A stretch of DNA of 64,000 bases, from assembly GCF_016623615.1 (NCBI RefSeq), contig NZ_JAEHFX010000001.1, positions 248,001 through 312,000 of the forward strand. The letters run 5' to 3'. The notes beneath the pieces were generated by a model. It searched no databases. It was not told the DNA's origin and saw only the letters and a list, made by a program, of their open reading frames with translations. Source of the DNA: Adhaeribacter terrigena. GTDB taxonomy: Bacteria; Bacteroidota; Bacteroidia; Cytophagales; Hymenobacteraceae. Both the position numbers and the translations under genes were made by a program. How positions within the stretch are numbered: the stretch's first letter is position 1; every line of letters begins with the position of its first letter. This document shows positions 7,707 to 16,641 of this stretch, piece after piece.

Positions 7707-9908
7707 TTACACCAGCAACAAACCTTTTTCCCGGATCTGCTTCCACCAAACGCTATCTAAAAATGCGGTAAAACTCAGCGGCGCTTCGACAGGATACGTG
7801 GTTTCAATTTCTTTCAGGCGCAGCGGTTCACTGTTTCCGGAAGTAAGGTTTTCGAAAATGTTCATTAACCAATCTCCGATAACCAGCGGCAACTCCAGTT
7901 CAAAGTCTTCGGCTTTTTCGTAGAAGGTTAAAGTGCAGGTTGCTACTGCATTTACTTTTTTCGGCTTAAACCCTAGCGTTTTTTCGGGCACGTTGCCAAA
8001 CCAAAGCAGGCGAAGGTTCCGTTTCTCGTAATCAGATTTACCGGGTTCGGCAATGGCATTATAGATCAGGTTTTTAGCAACGGTGGTGCGCGGCACTTTA
8101 AAGTCGAACCAGAATTGAAGGTTTTCTTCCAGCCCGATGCCGTGCATGAAATTGTAAATGGCCTTCGCCAGCCCTTTTCCGAAAGCTTCGTGGTCGGTGC
8201 CTTGCGGATCGTCGTGCCAGAGGTCGTTATACGCAAAGTTGCCTTGCTCCGGACCAATTTTCACCACCCCGAATTTCTCCGGGTGCCGCCCGATGGGACT
8301 GTGCGCCGTCATGGAGAACCGGTGCCAGAAACCCGACTGGATCACGTTATTTTCAAAAAGCTGCCGCACCACTTCCAGGCTGTCGATGGTTTCCTGCGCG
8401 GTCTGGGTTGGGAAGCCGTACATTAAATATGCGTGCACCATAATACCGGCCTGGGTAAAACCTTCGGTTACGCGGGCAACCTGGGCAATGCTCACGCCTT
8501 TTTCCATCTTCGCTAAAAGCCTGTCAGAAGCTACTTCCAAACCACCCGAAACGGCAATGCAACCCGAAAGCGCCAGCAAACGGCAAAGATCCGGCGTAAA
8601 GGTTTTCTCGAACCGGATATTGCCCCACCAGCTGATTTTTACGCCACGGGTTATCAGTTCAATGGCCAGGTCGCGCAAAGCCAAAGGCGGGGCCGCTTCG
8701 TCTACAAAATGAAAGCCGGTTTGGCCGGTCTGCGCAATAATCTGTTCAATTCTATCTACCAATAATGTGGCAGGCGCGGTTTCGTAGCGGGCAATGTAAT
8801 CTAAAGTGATGTCGCAGAATGAGCAGCGTTTCCAGTAGCAGCCGTGCGCCACCGTCAGTTTATTCCAGCGGCCGTCGCTCCACAAACGGTGCATCGGGTT
8901 CATCACTTCAATAAACGAAATGTATTTATCCAGCTTCAGATCCGAATAATCGGGCGTGCCAACTTCCGTATGGGAAATGTCTTTTTCTGTGCAGTTATTT
9001 ATATAAGAAACGGTACCGTTTTGAAGTAAAAAAGTCCGTTGCAGGTTCCCAATTTCGCGTTCGCCGTTCAGGAATTCCAGAATTCTGAGCCACGGACTTT
9101 CGCCGTCGTCGAGCGTTACAAAATCGATGTATTTGAAAAGTTTCGGTTCGTTCAGGCTACGCAGTTCGGTATTCGGGTAGCCGCCGCCCATCAGCGTTTT
9201 TATTTCCGGATTTACGCTTTTTATATGTTTTGCCAACAGCAAAGCCCCAAATAAATTTCCCGGAAAAGGAACCGAAAAACCCACCACATCCGGTTTTACT
9301 TCGGAAAGCAATTCATCTAAACTTTCGAGCAGCATTTCGTCGGGAATGGTAAGCGGCGCGTGCAGGGCTTTTTCGATCGGCTCAAAACTCGTGGCGCTTA
9401 ACCCTAATTTCTCAGCGTAACGGCTGAAGCCAAAATGCGGACAAACGGCTTCCATTATAAAATCGGCAATGTCTTCTAAATAAAGCGTGGCCAGATGCCG
9501 GGCTTTATCGGTAATTCCAAGTTCGCCAAAACCTGCTTCCAGGTCGCCAATTTGGTCGAAACGCGAAGCTTCCGGCAGGAAACGGCTGTAGCAAATTTGC
9601 TGGGCTAAGGTAGAATCCTGGTTTTGCAGAAATTTAATGACCGGTTCTACCGTTTCGAAATAACTTTTCCGGAGGCGGTAAATGCGCTGCGCATTATCGG
9701 AAAGCTTCTGAATATTGGTTACGCTGTTAAACATGCGTTCCAGGCCTTTCCGGCTAAACATTTTCAGCACCATATCCAGCCCCAGATCCGACTGATGCAC
9801 GTTAAAACCGCGGCTTTTCAGGAAACCTTTTAAGTAAGCCGTGGCCGGATAAGGGGTGTTGAGCTGCGTGAGCGGCGGGGTAATAAGCAGGATAACCGGA
9901 GATTTCAA
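7707..9908 (-). CDS. B12-binding-domain radical SAM protein
   Basis: This 733-aa protein has an N-terminal cobalamin-binding-like region (about residues 5-270, with VVGFSVPFPGN and a glycine-rich MGGGYPNTE) followed by a radical SAM core. The iron-sulfur cysteines near residue 355 are in GCYWKRCSFCD, a C-x4-C-x2-C spacing rather than the common C-x3-C-x2-C. Later segments AVSGGLEVASDRLL and AYLMYGFPTQT are typical of this superfamily. The substrate is unknown; relatives methylate or rearrange unactivated carbons. The start is TTG at 9908, with a consensus -7 element 27 bases upstream. It stands alone. It contains one in-frame R29 match. Confidence 0.8.
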   Translation of the reverse strand: MKSPVILLITPPLTQLNTPYPATAYLKGFLKSRGFNVHQSDLGLDMVLKMFSRKGLERMFNSVTNIQKLSDNAQRIYRLRKSYFETVEPVIKFLQNQDSTLAQQICYSRFLPEASRFDQIGDLEAGFGELGITDKARHLATLYLEDIADFIMEAVCPHFGFSRYAEKLGLSATSFEPIEKALHAPLTIPDEMLLESLDELLSEVKPDVVGFSVPFPGNLFGALLLAKHIKSVNPEIKTLMGGGYPNTELRSLNEPKLFKYIDFVTLDDGESPWLRILEFLNGEREIGNLQRTFLLQNGTVSYINNCTEKDISHTEVGTPDYSDLKLDKYISFIEVMNPMHRLWSDGRWNKLTVAHGCYWKRCSFCDITLDYIARYETAPATLLVDRIEQIIAQTGQTGFHFVDEAAPPLALRDLAIELITRGVKISWWGNIRFEKTFTPDLCRLLALSGCIAVSGGLEVASDRLLAKMEKGVSIAQVARVTEGFTQAGIMVHAYLMYGFPTQTAQETIDSLEVVRQLFENNVIQSGFWHRFSMTAHSPIGRHPEKFGVVKIGPEQGNFAYNDLWHDDPQGTDHEAFGKGLAKAIYNFMHGIGLEENLQFWFDFKVPRTTVAKNLIYNAIAEPGKSDYEKRNLRLLWFGNVPEKTLGFKPKKVNAVATCTLTFYEKAEDFELELPLVIGDWLMNIFENLTSGNSEPLRLKEIETTYPVEAPLSFTAFLDSVWWKQIREKGLLLV
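7954..7982 (+). repeat. R29 copy inside the radical SAM gene
   Basis: A full-length 29-nt match (ACTTTTTTCGGC through CCTAGCGTTTT) lies inside coding sequence and encodes KTLGFKPKK on the minus strand. All fixed positions of the repeat agree. Confidence 0.6.
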
Positions 9909-9934
9909 AACCTGGAATTCAAATGTTTAGCCTG

Positions 9935-9942
9935 CAAATTTA
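9935..9942 (-). promoter_or_regulatory. -7 element for the radical SAM gene
   Basis: On the minus strand TAAATTTG matches TAnnTTTG exactly, placing a transcript start about 20 bases before the TTG start codon. No -33 element is obvious. Confidence 0.45.
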
Positions 9943-10011
9943 CGCATTTTTGGCCGGTTTTTGGCCAGGAAGGCCTTGCATCACCCATTATAAAGCAGAA
10001 TTGTATAAAAC

Positions 10012-10043
10012 AGAATGGACAGCGTTTAAAAGCTGTCCATTCT
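10012..10043 (-). terminator. Terminator of the giant cargo gene
   Basis: A perfect 12-bp stem AGAATGGACAGC (10012-10023) with GCTGTCCATTCT (10032-10043); the minus-strand side continues GTTTTATAC. Confidence 0.85.
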
Positions 10044-10062
10044 GTTTTAGGTTACCGGGAAT

Positions 10063-13000
10063 TTATTTTTCAATTACCAGTTTCTGATAGTATCGGTGCT
10101 CCGGAGTATTTATCTGCAACAGGTAAAGACCATTTGCCAGCCCCGATAAGTCTAATGCCTGGGTTACCTCTCCGGCTAAGTTGGTTTTATACGCGCGTTT
10201 ATAAACCTGCCGCCCTAAAGCATCGCTGATTTCTACCGAAATATTGCGAACGCCGGGCTGCTGAAAATAAAGCGTAGTACTGCCTGTGCTCGGGTTCGGG
10301 AATACGTTGAATTTTCCTATTGATATACCGGGTTTTATTCCGTTCATTACAAAACCAAAAACCACGGAAGTATCAGAAGCGCAACCATTATTCCAGATAA
10401 TTACCTGGTAGCTGCCGCTTTGCGTGGGCTTGATGCCGGCGGTGGTTAGGCCGGTAGAGATGCCGTTCAGTAACCATTCATAAGTTCCTGCAACTACTCC
10501 AGAAGTTAAGCTATCGCGGTTAATAGCGGTAATTACCGGGGTAGGTGGTTTGGCCTGAACGATGATTTTTAAGGTATCAGTAGCGAAGCAACCGTTCTGG
10601 GCAAAGGTATAAACCAGTGTATGCAAGCCGGTTCCGGCAACTGCCGGATCAAACCCTGAGCCGGAAATTCCGCTGCTTCCGCTCCAGTTTCCGCCGGCCG
10701 GGGTTCCCTGCAGTGCATAAGGCGCAGTGCCGGCGCAAAGCAAAGTGTCAGAGCCGGCAGAAACCACCGGAACGCCCCGCACAATAATAGAAACCAACGC
10801 GGTACTGCTGCAGCCCGTTAAGGTATCCGTAACCAGAAGCTGCTTTAAAATGGTATCGTTTCGGGTTAAAAAACTGCCAGCGGTAAAATTCGGGTTCGCA
10901 ATAGCCGGGTTACTGATGCCCGAAGTTGGCGACCAGTTGTAAACCAGGCCAGGAATAGGTGTAGTACCGAGCGCAATTGTTTCACCGGAGCAAATATTTC
11001 TGTTAAGGCCTGCGTTGGCAACCGGTCCGGTAAGCACCTGCACATTTTGGGTAGTAGTAGAGGTGCAGCCATTTCGGGTTAAGGTGTAGGAAATAGTATA
11101 ACTGCCCGGAAGCGCCGGAATAAACGTATTGCCAAATACCAGGCTGCCGCTGAAAGTCCCGCCGGGAACAGCTGGAATCAGATTTATAGGTTGCGTGGTA
11201 GTACAATACGTTGGGTTCAGGGTGTTAAAAGCGCTGTTTGGTAAAGGCTTGATGATCACTGTCATTTTTGCCGGAACGCTTTCGCAACTACCGTTTTTCT
11301 GAGTAATAAAATACGTGGTAGTAGCCGTTAAACCTATTGGGGTGTAAGTCGGGCCGCTATGAACCAGGTTGGTTAACAGCGAATCCGAATACCAGCTTAT
11401 ATTACTGCCCGAAACCTGCAAAGCCGCTACTGTTTCGCCCAGGCAATATTCCGGAGGCATTACGATCTGCGGCATTGCCGGTATTGAAGTGATGCTTAGC
11501 GGTATTATTACGGGACTTATATAAGCCGGTCCGGAAGCGGTGAGCCTGAGTTTATAAAGGTTACTTTGCTTGCTGGTGACTGGCAAATGTACCAGCAAAG
11601 TATCCGAATCAATGGAAATCAGGCTGCCCACAATTACCGGGTTCGTAAAACTTCCGGACGAATCGCTTAACTGCGCCTGGAATTCATTGCCTGCCTGAAA
11701 CGACCCGAAAACCCGGTACGGAAGCATAAATTGTTCCCCGGCGCAGAAACTGCTATTGGTAAGTGGCAGCGGCATTACTGCGCGGGAAGAACTGCTTTGC
11801 ACGCAAATGCTAAAGTCGCCGGTTCCGGTTTTCTGGTTGTAGGCATAAACGCGAACGTAATAGGTACTGCCTACGAGTGTGCCAACAGCTTTTAACATTT
11901 CTCCGCCTCCGGCCAGCGCCGTGTCGCGGCACATTACTGAAGACAAAGCCCCGCACGAGCCGGATAGCAACTCTACCACCAGATCGGCATTACCGGGATT
12001 GGTTACGGTAATTACGTTCTCTACGCCAATTGCCGTGAATTTATACCAGACATCGGCCGCCGAAGCTCCGCTACAACCGGCCAGCGTTTGGGTAGCGTTC
12101 AAAACTGTGCCGGTTACCGGTTGGCAGGTTGTTGAAGCCGTTAAAGTAATCGCGCCATTGCAATCATCGTTTACCGGCGGCGTCGGCAGTTCCTGCACGC
12201 AGATCGTAAAGTCGCCGCTTCCCCAGCCAGGGCCGTAATGGTACACCCGCACAAAATACGTGTCGCCAACAGTTAGCCCGGCAGCATCTACGGTTTCAGT
12301 AGCACCCAGAGAAGTATTATCGCTGCAATGCAGAAGCGCCGGATTGTTGCAGTTTCCGCCAAATACCTGCACTACCGCATCAAAACCCGCAGACCCGCTT
12401 ACTTTTATCCGTTGGTTGGCATTGGTAGCCGTAAATCTATACCAGGCATTGCCGGCGGCATTCCCGGAGCAAACCGGCAGGCCTTGATTTAGCAGCGTTC
12501 CGGTAATCGTACCACTCACAGCATTGCAAATACCAGAAGCATTTACCGGTACCGTTACTGCCTGCTGGCAGGTTGCATTTACCGGGGTAGTATCTTCCGT
12601 GATGCATATCGTAAACTTGCCGGTACCATAATTTTCTACTTCGGTAGTATTAACCCGGAGGTAGTAAGTAACGCCCTGAGGTAAGTTGAAGTAGCTATGG
12701 GTTAAGTTATTGCCGCCGTTAAAATTGTAATTACATTCAACCGGCCTCAAGTTGCCACAGGTATCGGCGTATAATCTTAATTGCGGGTGAAAATTAGGGT
12801 TGCCTTGAATCGATACGGTTAGCTTCCGGGCGCTGGTAGCAGTAAATTTGTACCACAAATCTTTTCCGAGGCTTTCCGTGGTATTAAAACAACCTTGAGC
12901 AATTGAAGCAGTAGCTTCGGAAATATTTCCTTCTATTGCTACACAGGTACTTCCGGCAGTTAAATTAATGGCTCCGGCACAATTGTCATTTACCGGCGGG

Positions 13001-16000
13001 TTTACCGTGCGGATGTTCAGCCTGAAATCGGCACAATGAGGCTGAGGCCATGTATCTACTACTAAATAATAAGTGCCGTTGGATGTAAAAGTGAATGGCA
13101 AGGTGGCAGAAGTATCCAGACCGGTTGCAATAAAAGGTTGATTATTCAGCCCCATAAATGTTACCTGGCCATTGCATTGGTTCAATATGCGCAGACCTTT
13201 CCGGATGCTGTTCCCGCCCAGCGTAAAGGCATACGTAACCGGAGCATTGGTAACATTCAACTGGAACACATAATCTTCTCCATCGCCGTAGCGGGGAGAT
13301 TGGCCGTTTATAGGAAAGTTATAACTGCTTTGAATCATCCCAAAATCGTTTCCCTTGCCGCAGGTGGTTTGCAGGCCGCTGTTAAACGGTATGGCCGGAA
13401 TAATAAAAGGATTACTGCAGGAAGAACCAACCGGACGCGGCGGCGCATCGGTTACGCAGATCGTGAATTCCCCGGTACCTCCTCCAGTATCAAATACTTT
13501 AACGAAATACGTGTTGCCTGCTGTTAGATTGGTTGCATACATTACCTGGGCATTAGTACTACTCTGTTGTATATTACAAGCCAGGATGGTTGGTGTTGGG
13601 CAGGCGCCCTGCAAAAGCTGGATACCAGGCTGGAAACCAGCTAAACCCTGCACGGTAATGTTGTGGCTGGAGGCTGTTGCTACGAACTTGTACCAGACAT
13701 CGGTATCGCCGTTTGCCAGTACGCCGGGGTTCATAAAAACCATACAACTTTGGGCTGCGCCCGAACTGGTAGCAAGAATCGTAGTTCCTGAAACCGGAGT
13801 GCAGTTATTGGAAACCGGTAAAGTTATCGCATTCGCACACAGGTCATTTCCGGGAGGCAGCGGTGCCGGATTAATTTTCAGGTTAAAGTTTCCGCAATTG
13901 ATATTTCCTGCGGCCATTCCCTGGAAGAGAGCATCTTCTACCACCAGGTAATAAGTACCGTTGGTGTTAAAGCTGAAGATGTTGCTGGAGGTGGAATCTC
14001 TACCGGCCTGGTTTGTATAAAGGAGCTGACCGAAGGTGTTTATGGCGCAGTTCGTTGGGGAAAAGGCCGGGCTGGGGCAGTTCCGGTAGATATTTAACAT
14101 TTTAGAAGTAGTACTTCCGGAACTTAAGGTCATCTGGTAAGAAACCGGCGCATTGGTAATATCCAGCCGGAAAACATAGTCTTCTAAAGGTAGTGAGCCT
14201 CCGCCCCGACAATCGCTTCCGTAATTATCCTGGCTGCCGCAGGTGCTTACCTGCCCGCTGTTGAAAGGAATAGCCGTTACTGGTACTGCCGTAGCGCAAA
14301 CTGCTCCAACCGGCGCCGGGGAATCTTCCTGTACCGAGATGGTGAATTTATCATAGGTAGCATCAGTCCTGTAATCATAGACTCTTAAATAATATGTGTT
14401 GCCCGGGGTCAGGTTGTCTGTCCTTAATTCTTCCTTTGGGTTTTGGGCATTAATATACCGGTTCATACAAACTAAAGAATTAAGACTATTGCAGCTGCCA
14501 CTGAAAAGCTCAACCACTGGATTGAATGCAAATTCCGGAGTTGCTGCGTTGTTAGGTAAACCAACAACTTTTATGAGCTGGTACGGAGAAGTGGCTACAA
14601 ATTTAAACCATACATCGTCGTTGGCATAAGCTATAGTAGGAGACTGGCAGGAAGGCATGGATTGCGTAGTGCCCTTGGTGCTTCCGGCAAACGGAACCGG
14701 AACGGTGTTTATGGGAGCAACCGGCAACGTTATGGCGCCGATGCAGTCGTCGTTTTCGCGTAATTGGGTAATGCAAAACCGAAGCTGTGAGTTACTAATT
14801 CCGGCTACCGGTAAATAAACCCGGAAATAATACGTCTGGCCGGGAACCAGGTTGGGCAAGTCAGTGCGGTTGGTATTCGAGCCTTGGGTAAAGCAAAGCA
14901 TAGAAGTAAGGTTGCCGCAGCTGCCGGAAAACAATTCGAAACTTCCCTGCACGTAAACCTGATGCTTCGTGCCTTTGGCAACAAAACTGTACCAGGTATC
15001 ATCGTCGGCAAAGGCATTAATAGTATTTCCGGATGGGATGCAGCTTGGCCGCGATTGTGTGGCATAAAGCGAACTTGCGTTCACAAAGCTGCAGGTATCT
15101 CCAACTGTTACAGTTATGGCGTTTATGCATTCATCATTAACCGGGGGCGGCGGAGCATTTTTCAGACTGAACCGGAAATCGCCGCAGGTTTGCCCGTCTA
15201 CTACAAAGTAATAGGTGCCGTTTGTTTTTAAGGTAATAATGCTGCTGTCGGCTACTCCGGACCGGGAAAGAGGACTTTCGCCTACAAAATTGGAAGGCTG
15301 TAGGGCAGGCGTTGGGCAATCTTTAAATACCGAAACCCATAGATTGCTGGCCGTAGCCGAAGGCCGGTCGAGGCGCATCAGGTAAGAAACCGGGGCATTG
15401 GTAACTTCCAGTTTATACACCAGGTCTTCGCCGGGAAGGGAATAATTCCGGAAGTTGCTGCGGTAGTTGTCGCCGCTGCCGCAGGTGGTTTGCAGGCCAC
15501 TTTTAAAAGGCACACCCGGAATGTTCAGCGCATTCACGCATAAGGCTCCGGGCGGCATGGGCCGGTCTTTTACCGAAATGGTAAACGTATTGGTAGTGAT
15601 GTTATGATTGTTTGCATATAGCCGGACGAAATAAGTTTGACCCATTACCAAAGGAGCGAGTTGGATAGTAGCACTGGACCCATAAGCTGCCTGCACCCCG
15701 CATTGGATAGAACTTAAGCTGTTGCAGGTGCCAACTAAAACCTGAGCTTCTATTTGTAAACCTGAAGAGGCTGTAATTTCCACATCATGCGCCACTCCGG
15801 TTGCCTTAAACTTATACCAGACATCGTTAGCCGTATAACCCGGGCCACCGCAGGGTGGCATAGATTCGGTAGCATTCTGAATGGTTCCCGAAACAGGAAC
15901 GTGCGTTGTATTCACCGGAAGGCTTACCGCGCCGTCACAATTATCGTTGGAAGGGTCGGAGATGCAGATGGTAAAGTTACCGGAACCAGCTCCCGCTTTG

Positions 16001-16446
16001 TAATGGTAAACGCGCACATAATAGGTGTTGCCGGGAATCAGGCTATCGGGCTGGGACATTTCCATTGCTCCCAGGCCGGTAGCATCTGTACAGATCAGGG
16101 AAGTAAGATTATTGCAGGAGCCCGAAAAAACTTCGATTACAGCATCGTAGTTAGCGCTGCAGGTTACCCGGATGCCATGCCGCATTTTGGTAGCTACAAA
16201 TTGAAACCACACATCATCATCGGCTATGCCGCCTGCCGCACAAGCAGGCAAGGTTTGGGTAGCCCCCGTCGAAATCCCGTTCGATGGGCTGCATGTGACT
16301 CCGGGGGTTAAAGAAATGGCGCCTCCACAATTATCGTTCACCGGTAAACCCTGCGCTTGTGCGCTGGTACCTTTCAGCAGGCTTAGCAGAAAAATAAGCC
16401 AGAATAAAAAGCTTACATAAGTTCGGGTACAGGAAGGGCTTTTCAT
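10063..16446 (-). CDS. Giant modular T9SS type A cargo protein
   Basis: About 2,127 aa from the ATG at 16446 (an ATG 12 bases upstream would add four residues). A signal peptide ends near TSAQAQG. Then follow about eight beta-sandwich modules opening with N-D-x-C or N-A-T-C and holding DVWYKF and TYYVRVY signatures, like bacterial pre-peptidase C-terminal domains, interspersed with three copies of a second module marked by TTCG and EDxVxxLxxTNAPV. From about residue 1555 Ig/PKD-like modules follow. The last 75 residues are a sorting domain (VFPNPSTG, DALGRQVY, GLYLLQI). The many paired cysteines suggest disulfide-stabilised surface repeats. Adhesin or matrix roles are possible; no catalytic domain is visible. 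Confidence 0.85.
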   Translation of the reverse strand: MKSPSCTRTYVSFLFWLIFLLSLLKGTSAQAQGLPVNDNCGGAISLTPGVTCSPSNGISTGATQTLPACAAGGIADDDVWFQFVATKMRHGIRVTCSANYDAVIEVFSGSCNNLTSLICTDATGLGAMEMSQPDSLIPGNTYYVRVYHYKAGAGSGNFTICISDPSNDNCDGAVSLPVNTTHVPVSGTIQNATESMPPCGGPGYTANDVWYKFKATGVAHDVEITASSGLQIEAQVLVGTCNSLSSIQCGVQAAYGSSATIQLAPLVMGQTYFVRLYANNHNITTNTFTISVKDRPMPPGALCVNALNIPGVPFKSGLQTTCGSGDNYRSNFRNYSLPGEDLVYKLEVTNAPVSYLMRLDRPSATASNLWVSVFKDCPTPALQPSNFVGESPLSRSGVADSSIITLKTNGTYYFVVDGQTCGDFRFSLKNAPPPPVNDECINAITVTVGDTCSFVNASSLYATQSRPSCIPSGNTINAFADDDTWYSFVAKGTKHQVYVQGSFELFSGSCGNLTSMLCFTQGSNTNRTDLPNLVPGQTYYFRVYLPVAGISNSQLRFCITQLRENDDCIGAITLPVAPINTVPVPFAGSTKGTTQSMPSCQSPTIAYANDDVWFKFVATSPYQLIKVVGLPNNAATPEFAFNPVVELFSGSCNSLNSLVCMNRYINAQNPKEELRTDNLTPGNTYYLRVYDYRTDATYDKFTISVQEDSPAPVGAVCATAVPVTAIPFNSGQVSTCGSQDNYGSDCRGGGSLPLEDYVFRLDITNAPVSYQMTLSSGSTTSKMLNIYRNCPSPAFSPTNCAINTFGQLLYTNQAGRDSTSSNIFSFNTNGTYYLVVEDALFQGMAAGNINCGNFNLKINPAPLPPGNDLCANAITLPVSNNCTPVSGTTILATSSGAAQSCMVFMNPGVLANGDTDVWYKFVATASSHNITVQGLAGFQPGIQLLQGACPTPTILACNIQQSSTNAQVMYATNLTAGNTYFVKVFDTGGGTGEFTICVTDAPPRPVGSSCSNPFIIPAIPFNSGLQTTCGKGNDFGMIQSSYNFPINGQSPRYGDGEDYVFQLNVTNAPVTYAFTLGGNSIRKGLRILNQCNGQVTFMGLNNQPFIATGLDTSATLPFTFTSNGTYYLVVDTWPQPHCADFRLNIRTVNPPVNDNCAGAINLTAGSTCVAIEGNISEATASIAQGCFNTTESLGKDLWYKFTATSARKLTVSIQGNPNFHPQLRLYADTCGNLRPVECNYNFNGGNNLTHSYFNLPQGVTYYLRVNTTEVENYGTGKFTICITEDTTPVNATCQQAVTVPVNASGICNAVSGTITGTLLNQGLPVCSGNAAGNAWYRFTATNANQRIKVSGSAGFDAVVQVFGGNCNNPALLHCSDNTSLGATETVDAAGLTVGDTYFVRVYHYGPGWGSGDFTICVQELPTPPVNDDCNGAITLTASTTCQPVTGTVLNATQTLAGCSGASAADVWYKFTAIGVENVITVTNPGNADLVVELLSGSCGALSSVMCRDTALAGGGEMLKAVGTLVGSTYYVRVYAYNQKTGTGDFSICVQSSSSRAVMPLPLTNSSFCAGEQFMLPYRVFGSFQAGNEFQAQLSDSSGSFTNPVIVGSLISIDSDTLLVHLPVTSKQSNLYKLRLTASGPAYISPVIIPLSITSIPAMPQIVMPPEYCLGETVAALQVSGSNISWYSDSLLTNLVHSGPTYTPIGLTATTTYFITQKNGSCESVPAKMTVIIKPLPNSAFNTLNPTYCTTTQPINLIPAVPGGTFSGSLVFGNTFIPALPGSYTISYTLTRNGCTSTTTQNVQVLTGPVANAGLNRNICSGETIALGTTPIPGLVYNWSPTSGISNPAIANPNFTAGSFLTRNDTILKQLLVTDTLTGCSSTALVSIIVRGVPVVSAGSDTLLCAGTAPYALQGTPAGGNWSGSSGISGSGFDPAVAGTGLHTLVYTFAQNGCFATDTLKIIVQAKPPTPVITAINRDSLTSGVVAGTYEWLLNGISTGLTTAGIKPTQSGSYQVIIWNNGCASDTSVVFGFVMNGIKPGISIGKFNVFPNPSTGSTTLYFQQPGVRNISVEISDALGRQVYKRAYKTNLAGEVTQALDLSGLANGLYLLQINTPEHRYYQKLVIEK

Positions 16447-16549
16447 AAGGTGCGGCATAAGGAGTTAGCTTTCGGAATTTATTCCTTACCGGCACAGACA
16501 ATGAAAATGCGAATAGGGTTGTATGGGCCTATAAACTTTTTCTACCACC

Positions 16550-16594
16550 GCCTTGCAAAAAGTAGTTCAGGGCCATTTGCGGCCCCTGCAAGGC
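16550..16594. other. Nested hairpin between two minus-strand genes
   Basis: The outer arms GCCTTGC (16550-16556) and GCAAGGC (16588-16594) enclose an inner CAGGGCC/GGCCCCTG stem. There is no T tract, so this is not a classic terminator. It lies between the M28 peptidase gene and the giant cargo gene. Confidence 0.45.
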
Positions 16595-16612
16595 AGGAAG
16601 TGAGAAAGAACA

Positions 16613-16641
16613 AAAACGCTATGGTTTCGGGCCTAAAAACT
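16613..16641 (-). repeat. R29 copy overlapping the M28 stop codon
   Basis: It begins AAAACGCTATGG and ends CCTAAAAACT. The last nine bases lie within the M28 coding region and encode its final residues (SF-stop). Confidence 0.75.
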
